Source: a bacterium (GTDB lineage Bacteria; CSSED10-310; JAJRTK01). Taken from it: a stretch of DNA of 64,000 nucleotides. Each line of letters starts with the position of its first letter. Position 1 is the first letter of the stretch. Under the pieces are notes generated by a model, which was not told the origin of the DNA, made no database searches, and was given only the letters and a program-made list of their open reading frames with translations. Below are positions 43,885-51,977 of the stretch, piece by piece. The translations under genes and the position numbers were made by a program. Location of the stretch: the NCBI GenBank assembly GCA_024278345.1, contig JAJRTK010000277.1:1-64000 (forward strand), written 5' to 3'.

Positions 43885-46032
43885 CTACCGCTCAATGGTC
43901 AAGGAACTCGATCCATCCGCCCTGAACCGACCGGAACTCTCGTCTGGGGACAAGCCCGGCGACTCCTCCTCCTCCAGAACCTCTGCAAGCCGGCCTAGCA
44001 ATTCGTCGAAGGTGAAGGGCTTGGGCAAAAAAACCGCTCCGGTCTTCCCCAAAAAGGAGGTCAGCTCCTGGTTGAAGAGATCGCCGGAAGTCCAGACACA
44101 CCTCCGCATCAAGCCCGGGGCAACCTCGAAAAACCGCTCGTAAAGCTCGACACCACTAATGTCTGGGAGCCTCCAGTCCACCAGGGCTGCGGCGAATTCC
44201 GAGCCTTGGCAGGCTTCCAAGGCGCAGGTCCCGTCAGCGACACCGGTAACCTCGAAGCCTCGGCGATGCAACAGCGACTGCAGCGCTTCAAGAATTGACT
44301 TCTCGTCATCGACCAACAGGATCTTGCGGCCATGGCCTTTGAGTCTAGCTCCCTCGTCGGCGGCCAATTCCGATTCCCCGCCGCCTGTTTCCGCGAGCCA
44401 CTGGGGCGCGGCAGGAAACCTCAAGAGCACCTGTGTTCCGCCGCCAATCTCGCTGGTGACCTCCAGGGTCCCCCCGTGTTCCTCGACGATGCCCTTGACG
44501 ATGGTCATCCCAAGACCGGCCCCCGAACCGATGGCCTTCGTCGTGAAAAAGGGTTCGAAGATATGCTCCTGCACCTCGGGCCTCATGCCCGGGCCATTGT
44601 CGATGATGAGAAGCTCGCTCCGCTGTTCCTCGGTCCGGCGGGTCACGACGCTCAATACCGGCGGCTCCGTGTTGTGCGCCAGAGCAGCCACGGCATTGTC
44701 GAAAAGGTTGGAAAGAACCTGCTGGAGCTGATGCACGTTCGCCCCTGCAGGCGGCAGACCGGCTTCCAGTTCCGTTTTCAGTTGGATGCCGCTGGAAGCC
44801 AGGCGGTCCCGCCAGTCGATCAAAAAATGATCCACCAGTTGACTCAGATCGACTGCCTCCTTCTCCACCGAATGCGTTTGCGAAAACGAAAGCAGATTCT
44901 TGGCAACCCGGACGCACCGCTCCGTTTCTTCCACCACTCGGGCCAGGTTCTGCCTTAGGAATGGGCTGTGCTGGCTCTTGTGCAAGAGCTTTACGGAACC
45001 CAGAATGTTGAGGAGGGGATCGTTGAGCTCTCTGGCTATTCCGGCGACGAACTGACCCAGGGAAGAAAGGCGCTCGCTCTTGAGGAGGCGATCCCGCGCC
45101 TGGCGGAGCTGCCGGAGATGACGCTCTAACTGTTTGTGGAGGTTGTGATTTCTGAGCATCGCGCCCAGGGCGTCCCCAATGAGGCGACAGAGCCACAGAT
45201 CCCGCTCGGTGAAGGGACCCTGGGCGGCAGAGCGCCGGAGCAGCAAAGCCGTATGAACGACGTCGCCCTCAAGAATCGGCACAGCGAGAACGGATCGAAT
45301 ATCGACTCCCGCCAGGCGGTGGGAAACCGGTCGCATGAGTTGGTCTTGGCCGACATCGCGAACCAAAACAACCTCCTGAGTGTCCAGGAGGCGCTGGACT
45401 TCTGGATACTTCCACATCTCCAGCTGCAATCCACCGGCGGCGGCGGAATCGGTGGAAGAAAGCACGCGAAGCCGTTCGCCTGTATCGCCGGGCAGGAGCA
45501 GAGAAACGCGTTGCGCCTCGAAAAGCATGGAGATCTGATGGAGGATGTTCTGATGGATGTCCTGCCTTGGATCGCTCCTAAGCAAGGCGCCGGTAAATTC
45601 AAGCGTCTGGTGGAGAGAGGCGCGATCGTGTTCCACCTGCTCGTATAGGAGCTTGTGGCGCAGGTGGGATCGGACGCGGGCAAGGAGCTCCGGGAAAAAG
45701 ATCGGCTTCGTGATGTAGTCGTCAGCACCATTCTCGAACGCCAGTAACAGGTTCTGCCGATCGGTGCGGGCGGTCAAGATGAGAACCGGCACATAGTGGG
45801 CGAACGGATGGTGCTTCAGCGTGTAGCAAACCTCAATCCCATCGATATCGGGAAGTCCCAGGTCCAGCAGGACCAAGTCTGGATGCTCACTGCCAAAAAC
45901 CGAAAGTCCTTCACTCCCGGAGCGGCAGACCAAGACCTGGTAACTCTGTTCGCTCAGAAACTCGACGACGGTCTGGGCCACTCCCCGGTCGTCCTCGATC
46001 AACAGGATCTTGGGTCGGCGCACCAGGCTCAT
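43885..46032 (-). CDS. Hybrid REC-GAF-histidine kinase-REC lacking the phosphoacceptor His
   Basis: The 715-residue protein contains an N-terminal receiver (ILLIEDD ... VLLDLGLPDIDG ... ITKPIF), a GAF domain (about 150-300), a HisKA-like dimerisation helix, an HATPase domain with N box HQLQQVLSNLFDNAV, DNGPGMR and GSGAGLGMTIV, and a C-terminal receiver (ILLVDDE ... LVDWRLPDISG ... LPKPFT). The H box reads GIARELNDP, with Arg334 (codon AGA at 45033-45031) where the phosphoacceptor His should be. ATP-binding motifs and both receiver Asp residues look intact, so the protein cannot signal by the standard route through its own H box. GGAGG precedes ATG 46032. It is a tandem paralogue of the next gene. 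Confidence 0.9.
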   Translation of the reverse strand: MSLVRRPKILLIEDDRGVAQTVVEFLSEQSYQVLVCRSGSEGLSVFGSEHPDLVLLDLGLPDIDGIEVCYTLKHHPFAHYVPVLILTARTDRQNLLLAFENGADDYITKPIFFPELLARVRSHLRHKLLYEQVEHDRASLHQTLEFTGALLRSDPRQDIHQNILHQISMLFEAQRVSLLLPGDTGERLRVLSSTDSAAAGGLQLEMWKYPEVQRLLDTQEVVLVRDVGQDQLMRPVSHRLAGVDIRSVLAVPILEGDVVHTALLLRRSAAQGPFTERDLWLCRLIGDALGAMLRNHNLHKQLERHLRQLRQARDRLLKSERLSSLGQFVAGIARELNDPLLNILGSVKLLHKSQHSPFLRQNLARVVEETERCVRVAKNLLSFSQTHSVEKEAVDLSQLVDHFLIDWRDRLASSGIQLKTELEAGLPPAGANVHQLQQVLSNLFDNAVAALAHNTEPPVLSVVTRRTEEQRSELLIIDNGPGMRPEVQEHIFEPFFTTKAIGSGAGLGMTIVKGIVEEHGGTLEVTSEIGGGTQVLLRFPAAPQWLAETGGGESELAADEGARLKGHGRKILLVDDEKSILEALQSLLHRRGFEVTGVADGTCALEACQGSEFAAALVDWRLPDISGVELYERFFEVAPGLMRRCVWTSGDLFNQELTSFLGKTGAVFLPKPFTFDELLGRLAEVLEEEESPGLSPDESSGRFRADGSSSLTIER

Positions 46033-46153
46033 TCTTTGTTCCTCCCTAGTCCCAGGTTCTTTTGGCACTGCCCCGCTGAGGGCGGTTCATTCGGCTTCGT
46101 CACTCCCATAGTCTCCCCGCGGCGCCCAAGGTCGGGAAGCCGTCCGGGAACCG

Positions 46154-48250
46154 TCACGGCACCTCTGTGACCCGGGGTCTGAGAGTCTCTCCTATCTGTG
46201 CCAACAACTGATCGAAGGTGAATGGCTTTGCCAAGAACCTCTCCTCGATCCGCTGCATGGCCAAGCGCTGGCGAGCGGCATAGGGATCTCCGGAACTGAA
46301 GATGAAGCGGCCTTCAATCTCAGGATCAACGTCCACCAACCGCTGGTAAAGCTGCTCTCCACTCATATCTGGCAATTTCATGTCGATGAACAGGACATCA
46401 AACCGTTTTTCCCGGCAAAGCTCCATCGCTTGACGCCCCGTGGCCGCTCGCCCAACCTCGAACTGGCAATGCTTGAGAAAAGTGGAAAGAGCTTCCAGGA
46501 TTGAACGCTCATCATCAACGAGCAAGACAGACTTGCTCTTCGTATCATCGGCGGCCACTCCATGACCTAGAGAAGAAGAAAAGCCAACGGCCTCTTCCGG
46601 CAGCTTCTCCACTGACTCCCGCTCCACGGCTTGTGCCAACGGAAAGTGTATGGTCACCGTTGTGCCGCGGCCCGGGCTGCTCGAAAGGTCGATCTTGCCT
46701 CCATGGTCTTCGACGATCCCCTTGACAATGGTCAGGCCAAGCCCTGTACCGCTCCCCATGGTGCTCGTCGTAAAATAGGCCTCGAAAACTCGGCTCCGAA
46801 CCTCTTCCCGCATTCCAGGCCCATTGTCGTGAACCAATAGTTCGATCTCAGCCTCCCGCACCCGTGCGGAAATACTCAGACACGGCGGTTCGGCCGCGTG
46901 GGCCAATGCCGCGGCGGCATTGTCAAAAAGGTTCCCGAAAACCTGCTGCAACTGGTGCTTGCTTGCCATGATCGGTGGAAGCCGAGGCTCCAGGGCAATC
47001 CGAACCTGGATTCCCGCCATGTCAAACCTGCGCGACCGATCCTGCAACGCCAACTGTAATACGTCGGCAAGGTCCACGCGGTTCTTCTCCGCCGAATAGG
47101 TCTCAGAAAAGGTAAGCAGATTCCGCACCATCCCGGAACAATGCTCGGCCTGCTGGAGAACGCGATTCAACCCCTGCCGCACATAGGGGTTCTGCTGCCC
47201 ACGCATCAACAGGCGGCTGTAGCTGGCAATGCTCGTGAGAGGCGCACTGAGCTCCTTGGCGATTCCAGCCACGAACTGTCCCAGCGAAGAAAGCCGTTCG
47301 CTCTTGAGCAATCGATCCCTGGTCTCCGTGAGCTGCTGAACCTTTCGCTCGAACTCAAGATGCAGGCTCGTATTGCGCAGCAAGGCCCCCAGCGCGTGTC
47401 CGATTAGCTGGCAAAGCCAGAGATCCCGCTCCTCGAACGGGGGCTGGTCCAGTGACCGGCGCAACAGGAGAGTCGCATGGAGCTCATCCCCCTCAAAAAT
47501 AGGAATGACCAAGACCGACCGAAGATCCACCTCGGCAAGGTGCTCCGCCACAGCCGACATCAGCCGATTGCTCCGGATGTCCCGAACCATCACGACTTCT
47601 CGCGTCTCGATGGAATGTTGGACCTCGGGATACCTCCACATTTCAAGCTGCAACCCGCCCACAGTGGCTGAATCCGTCGATGACAAGACCCTGAGAAGCT
47701 CCCCGCCGCTTTCCGGGAGCAAAAGCGAAACTCGCCGGGAATTGAAGAGCACCCGGAGCTGTTCCAAGATGCTCTGGTAAACGTCGTCCTGGGGCCCGGA
47801 TCGAAGAATCGTACCGGTGAAGTTCAAGATCTGCTGGAGCGTCGTGCGATCTTGATCCATCCGCTCGCAAAGGTGCTTCACACGAAGATGCGCTCGGACC
47901 CTGGCGAGCAACTCCTCCAAGAACACCGGCTTGATGATGTAGTCATCCGCGCCGGCCTCAAAAGCGTCGATGAGGTCGCCCCGCCGCTCACTACCGGTCA
48001 AAATCAGAACCGGAACATACTTCGCGAACGGGTGATGCTTCATGGAATAGCAAACATCCAGTCCCGGCATGTCCGGTAATCCAAGGTCCAGAAGCACAAG
48101 ATCGGGGACATTGTCCGAAAACTGCCGTAGCGCCTCCTCCCCGGTGCCACAGGCCTGAGACTCGTACCATCGCTCAGAAGCAAGGTACTCCGTCACAACC
48201 CCCACAACGTGAGGGTCGTCCTCTACAAGGAGAATCCTAGATTTGCGCAT
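46154..48250 (-). CDS. Second hybrid REC-GAF-kinase-REC lacking the phosphoacceptor His
   Basis: The 698-residue protein has the same domain order as its downstream paralogue: receiver with VLLDLGLPDMPG and IKPVFLEE, GAF (SSTDSATVGGLQLEMW shared almost verbatim), HisKA-like helix, HATPase with HQLQQVFGNLFDNAAAALA, DNGPGMREE and GSGTGLGLTIVKG, and a receiver with VLLVDDERSILEAL and FIDMKLPDMSG. The H box reads GIAKELSAP, with Lys332 (AAG at 47257-47255) replacing His. The loss in both copies suggests a shared mechanism, not random decay. ATG 48250 follows AGGGAACTTCCGG. It is upstream of its paralogue by 121 bases and probably in the same transcript. Confidence 0.9.
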   Translation of the reverse strand: MRKSRILLVEDDPHVVGVVTEYLASERWYESQACGTGEEALRQFSDNVPDLVLLDLGLPDMPGLDVCYSMKHHPFAKYVPVLILTGSERRGDLIDAFEAGADDYIIKPVFLEELLARVRAHLRVKHLCERMDQDRTTLQQILNFTGTILRSGPQDDVYQSILEQLRVLFNSRRVSLLLPESGGELLRVLSSTDSATVGGLQLEMWRYPEVQHSIETREVVMVRDIRSNRLMSAVAEHLAEVDLRSVLVIPIFEGDELHATLLLRRSLDQPPFEERDLWLCQLIGHALGALLRNTSLHLEFERKVQQLTETRDRLLKSERLSSLGQFVAGIAKELSAPLTSIASYSRLLMRGQQNPYVRQGLNRVLQQAEHCSGMVRNLLTFSETYSAEKNRVDLADVLQLALQDRSRRFDMAGIQVRIALEPRLPPIMASKHQLQQVFGNLFDNAAAALAHAAEPPCLSISARVREAEIELLVHDNGPGMREEVRSRVFEAYFTTSTMGSGTGLGLTIVKGIVEDHGGKIDLSSSPGRGTTVTIHFPLAQAVERESVEKLPEEAVGFSSSLGHGVAADDTKSKSVLLVDDERSILEALSTFLKHCQFEVGRAATGRQAMELCREKRFDVLFIDMKLPDMSGEQLYQRLVDVDPEIEGRFIFSSGDPYAARQRLAMQRIEERFLAKPFTFDQLLAQIGETLRPRVTEVP

Positions 48251-48386
48251 TCCGGAAGTTCCCTGGGAAGCCAAATGACCGAGCCGATCCACTCCGTCCC
48301 CCCAATGGACCCGATTGCCACGCCTACCAAGTTAGTGCCTTTTTCCAAAAAATGCCAACCTCTTATCTCAGGCAGTTCTCCATGGT

Positions 48387-49388
48387 CTAGTGCTCAACCC
48401 ATTCCAGGCGATAGGGACCACCTGCCACGGTGAAGCTCCCTCGCAACTTCCAACCCACAAGATCGATGACCATCACCGAATCGTCCACCGGGGAAACCAC
48501 CCATGCCGCCTCTCCCCAAGGATGAAGCAGGATGTCCGTCACACCACGCCCCACCGCAAGACGATCCGCAACCTCCTTCGTATCCGTATCGATCTTCACC
48601 AAGTCTCTGATCCCGTCGGTCTCCAGGAGCAGATAGGGTGATCGCGGCAGATGGCGCAAGCTCCGTACGCGACCCTCAACCTTGATGACTCCTTCCAAGT
48701 CACCTGCTTCCGGATCAAAAAAACTGACGCCCCCCGGACTCGCCTTCACCAACGCCACCACTCCCGACTGAGGATCCAACGCCAGCTCAGTCACGCCCGA
48801 CACCGCCTCCACCTCCTCCAAGGCACGATTCTCCAAATCGAGCAAGAACAGCTCCCCGCTTTCACGCAAAACAAGAACCTGCCTAGTCGATGGATGAAAC
48901 AGTAAATCCCTCATTCCGAAACCAACGGAATAGGATCTACGCACCAACCCGCTGATCGCCGACAAGACCAAGATGCGCCCAGATTCCACGCATCCAACCA
49001 GAACGCTCTTTTTCCCAAAGGCGCGAAGAAGACCGGGCTTCCGGCAACCGTTCAAAACCACCGACCGTTCAGCACTCCCCGTCAGCGCCCCGAACCACGT
49101 CAATACGCCCCCCATCCTCCCTTTGAGAGCCGTGCTCGAGACCAATAGATAGAGTGTCTCCGGAACCCGGAGCAGATCGAGCGGCTTTCCCACAAGCTCC
49201 GTCTCCCGCAGGATCTTGCCTTCCGTAGACTCAAAAAAACGGACCTTTCCATCCTTGCGGCAAAGGGCGGCAAGAGTGTCGGCCCCGCTCTCTAAAACGG
49301 ATACGCCCAACAAAAACAGTACCATAGAGCAAAGAAGCCACCAGAATTTTCGGCCATGAGACCTTCCGTCAACCGCCATTCGGATCAT
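48387..49388 (-). CDS. Exported YVTN/NHL-like beta-propeller protein
   Basis: The 333-residue protein has an N-terminal hydrophobic segment (FWWLLCSMVLFLLGVSVL) that is probably a signal peptide or anchor. It continues as repeated propeller strands such as GKVRFFESTEGKI, GRILVLSAISGL, HPSTRQVLVLRESGELFLLDL and HPWGEAAWVVSPVDDSVMVIDL, the YVTN-type pattern. Several in-frame starts exist (49400, 49388, 49379); 49388 has GAGGGG upstream and is chosen with moderate certainty. A dispersed repeat copy lies between it and the oxidase gene. A ligand or signalling partner role for the hybrid kinases downstream is plausible by position only. Confidence 0.72.
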   Translation of the reverse strand: MIRMAVDGRSHGRKFWWLLCSMVLFLLGVSVLESGADTLAALCRKDGKVRFFESTEGKILRETELVGKPLDLLRVPETLYLLVSSTALKGRMGGVLTWFGALTGSAERSVVLNGCRKPGLLRAFGKKSVLVGCVESGRILVLSAISGLVRRSYSVGFGMRDLLFHPSTRQVLVLRESGELFLLDLENRALEEVEAVSGVTELALDPQSGVVALVKASPGGVSFFDPEAGDLEGVIKVEGRVRSLRHLPRSPYLLLETDGIRDLVKIDTDTKEVADRLAVGRGVTDILLHPWGEAAWVVSPVDDSVMVIDLVGWKLRGSFTVAGGPYRLEWVEH

Positions 49389-49410
49389 GAGGCCCCTCAT
49401 CCTTCTCTTT

Positions 49411-49460
49411 GTTGGGTTCCGCTCTCATCGGCGGCGGTCCCACCGCCGCTGCTCGCCGCT
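49411..49460 (+). repeat. Dispersed repeat, copy E
   Basis: A 50-bp diverged copy between the propeller gene and the oxidase gene. The 5' part (GTTGGGTTCCGCTC) is well kept, while the core has changed into a GGCGGCGGTCCCACCGCCGC hairpin. Confidence 0.55.
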
Positions 49461-49479
49461 CCACCGGCAAGGCCAAGGG

Positions 49480-50886
49480 CTAGCCCCCTCCCGCAAGACG
49501 CTTCCCCAGATCAAAGGCGTTCTCCACACAATTATTCATCGCCACCCCATGGTACGAGTTCCCCGACAGGTGCAGCCCTGGCCACCGGTCGGCCAGCGCC
49601 TCCACCTTCGCTACCCGATCCAGGTGGCCGAGAGTGTACTGTGGAATCGCCCGCGGGTAACGGTAAATCCGCACCAGCTCGGGGTCTCCCTCGAGCCCGA
49701 GGACCGGCCGGAGCAACTCCAAGGTCTTTGAAAGCAAGATCTCTTCCCCCTCCTCCACAATCCGACCCTGCCTCCGGCCACCCAACATTGCCCGGAGAAG
49801 AACCCGGCCCTCCGGCGCACGGCCAGGGTAGATGGAAGAGCTGAAAAGGCATCCCAAAATCGGCAAACCCTCTCGCCCCGGAACCAGGAACCCGAACCCC
49901 TCAGGCGTCCGCGTCACCTTTTTCGCCTCGAAGCCCAGGCAAACCACGGCGACGGGGGCGTAAGGAAAATCCTCCAGCCCGCGGGCCAGTTCTTCCGAAA
50001 GCCCCGACAACATCGGTGCTGCTCGATATGATGGCACGGTGACCACGACCTGATCCACCGGAATCCCGCCGGCCGAAGTCCGCACCTCAAGACCATTCTC
50101 CGCCTCGACAATCGCGGCCACGGGTGTACCAAGCTCAATTTTTTCAAGTCCGATCCTCTGAACCAAAGCGTCAATGAGCTCGCCCAGCCCGCCGCGCAGG
50201 GAGGTTAAACTACCGCTCGGGCCGGTCTGGATAGCCGGGCCATCCCTGTCGCCGCCCTCGCTCTTCCGCTTCCGCCGCTTCTCTCGCGCCAGAGCGATGG
50301 CCCCACGGATCAAGCTCCCGTGATTCGTCTCCAACCGCCGAAGCCGTGGGAAAGCCGCATCTACGGAAAGCTCGCCGGGATCGCCGCCATAGATCCCCGT
50401 CACCATGGCGTCCACAAGGGTCGTCGCCAAACCCCGGCCCAACCGCCGCGAGGCGAACTCGAGCACAGTCTCTTCCCCCTTCCCCCGCGGGATAAAAGGC
50501 TCCAATGCCACCCGAAGACGAGACCAAAACGGCAGGATCGGACTCCGAAGAAAACTGGGAGGAGAGATCGGCACCGGTTCCAATCGCCCCGAAAGCAACA
50601 AAAACCGGTTCTTCGAAGCTGCCTCACTGGCCCCCACAAGCCGAGCGCCCACCCCCAACATCGAACAAAGCTCCAATGTCGGGGGCGAATTGTTCAAAAA
50701 ACCGTTGGGACCCCATTCGCAAAGGTAGCCATCCACTGAATCCGTCCGGATCTTGCCGCCTGGCCGGGTATCGGCTTCCAAGATGACCAGATCCGCCTCG
50801 GTTCCTCGCTTCCGGCTCTCCTCCAACAAGGCGAAAGCCGTCGTCAGTCCGCTGATCCCGGCGCCGATGATCGCGGTTTTTCCCAT
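49480..50886 (-). CDS. Protoporphyrinogen oxidase, HemY type
   Basis: The 468-residue flavoprotein begins with the dinucleotide-binding motif AIIGAGISGLTTAFAL and continues ILEADTRPGGKIRT, the second FAD-contact region of the amine-oxidase superfamily. WGPNGFLNN and the C-terminal GLHLSGNSYHGVAMNNCVENA are typical of oxygen-dependent PPO (called hemY or hemG in databases). It oxidises protoporphyrinogen IX or, in the coproporphyrin route, coproporphyrinogen III; the two are not easily separated by eye. ATG 50886 is chosen over 50907. It lies 27 bases downstream of hemE, so the pair is an operon. Confidence 0.88.
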   Translation of the reverse strand: MGKTAIIGAGISGLTTAFALLEESRKRGTEADLVILEADTRPGGKIRTDSVDGYLCEWGPNGFLNNSPPTLELCSMLGVGARLVGASEAASKNRFLLLSGRLEPVPISPPSFLRSPILPFWSRLRVALEPFIPRGKGEETVLEFASRRLGRGLATTLVDAMVTGIYGGDPGELSVDAAFPRLRRLETNHGSLIRGAIALAREKRRKRKSEGGDRDGPAIQTGPSGSLTSLRGGLGELIDALVQRIGLEKIELGTPVAAIVEAENGLEVRTSAGGIPVDQVVVTVPSYRAAPMLSGLSEELARGLEDFPYAPVAVVCLGFEAKKVTRTPEGFGFLVPGREGLPILGCLFSSSIYPGRAPEGRVLLRAMLGGRRQGRIVEEGEEILLSKTLELLRPVLGLEGDPELVRIYRYPRAIPQYTLGHLDRVAKVEALADRWPGLHLSGNSYHGVAMNNCVENAFDLGKRLAGGG

Positions 50887-50913
50887 CTTCACACTCTCGC
50901 TTCCCACAAGAGG

Positions 50914-51939
50914 TCAAACAGCCCAGGGGGGCCGCCAATTCACAACCTCGTCCACCATCCAGCCCACTGCCTCTACGGGAGTTCCGGGCAGAACGCCGTG
51001 ACCAAGGTTGAAGATGTGGCCACGACCGCCCCCGACATCGAGAATCGCTCGGGTTTTTGAGCGAACATGCGATTCCGGCCCAAAGAGAGTCACCGGATGA
51101 AGATTCCCCTGAACCGAAGAACCGCCCAAGCGCTGCCAGCACTCATCCACGGGAAGCTGCCAATCAATACCCACGACGTCGGCGCCGGCCTCCGAGACAT
51201 CCTCCAAGAATGCCGAGCACCCCTTGGGAAAGTAGATCACGGGAACTCGCCCGGAGATTCTCTGGACGATCTCCCGGACGAAAGGTAGGCAATAGCGGCG
51301 AAACTCCTCCCGTCCAAGGTTCCCGGCCCAAGTATCAAAAATTTGCACGGCTTGGGCACCCGCGTCCACTTGCGCCTCCAAATAAGCGGCAACCGTCTGG
51401 GTCAGCTTTTCAAGGAGTAAGAGTCCCGCGGATTCGTCATGGGCCAGGAAGCGGCCAAGCCAGGTAAACTGCTTGGCTCCGCTGCCCTCCACAAGATAGG
51501 TGGCCAAGGTATATGGGGCGCCGGCAAACCCGATGAGAGGAACCCCCCGGCTCTCAAGTTCCCGACGCAGGAGACGCACCCCCTCCAAGACGTAGGGCAC
51601 GGATTCCCGAGGATCGGGAACCCTCAATGCCTCCACTTGCTTTCGGCTGCGAATGGGATCACCGATAACCGGTCCAGGATTGAAAGTCAGATCGATCCCC
51701 ATGGCCTCCAGCGGGACCATGATATCGGAAAAGAGGATCGCCGCGTCGAATCGGTACCGTTCGATGGGCTGAAGGGTCACCTCGCAGAGGAGATCGGGGC
51801 TCTTACAGAGCTCCAAGAAACTGACCTTCTCCCGCACCGCGCGATATTCAGGAAGGTATCGCCCAGCCTGGCGCATCATCCAGACGGGGGGTCTGTCCAC
51901 GGACTCGCCTCGGCAAGCCTGCAAAAAACGTTGGTTCAC
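50914..51939 (-). CDS. Uroporphyrinogen III decarboxylase
   Basis: The 341-residue protein starts NQRFLQACRGE and contains the family signature RPPVWMMRQAGRYLPEY, LFSDIMVPLEAMGIDL with the catalytic Asp, and GIDWQLPVDECW. It converts uroporphyrinogen III to coproporphyrinogen III. The longer frame from 52005 would overlap the nuclease gene; GTG 51939 with TTGGAG eight bases upstream is preferred. It follows the nuclease stop by 38 bases, close enough for shared transcription. Confidence 0.93.
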   Translation of the reverse strand: MNQRFLQACRGESVDRPPVWMMRQAGRYLPEYRAVREKVSFLELCKSPDLLCEVTLQPIERYRFDAAILFSDIMVPLEAMGIDLTFNPGPVIGDPIRSRKQVEALRVPDPRESVPYVLEGVRLLRRELESRGVPLIGFAGAPYTLATYLVEGSGAKQFTWLGRFLAHDESAGLLLLEKLTQTVAAYLEAQVDAGAQAVQIFDTWAGNLGREEFRRYCLPFVREIVQRISGRVPVIYFPKGCSAFLEDVSEAGADVVGIDWQLPVDECWQRLGGSSVQGNLHPVTLFGPESHVRSKTRAILDVGGGRGHIFNLGHGVLPGTPVEAVGWMVDEVVNWRPPWAV

Positions 51940-51977
51940 GTTGTCTCCAATTGGGTGTTCGTTTCCCGGTGGCGGGA

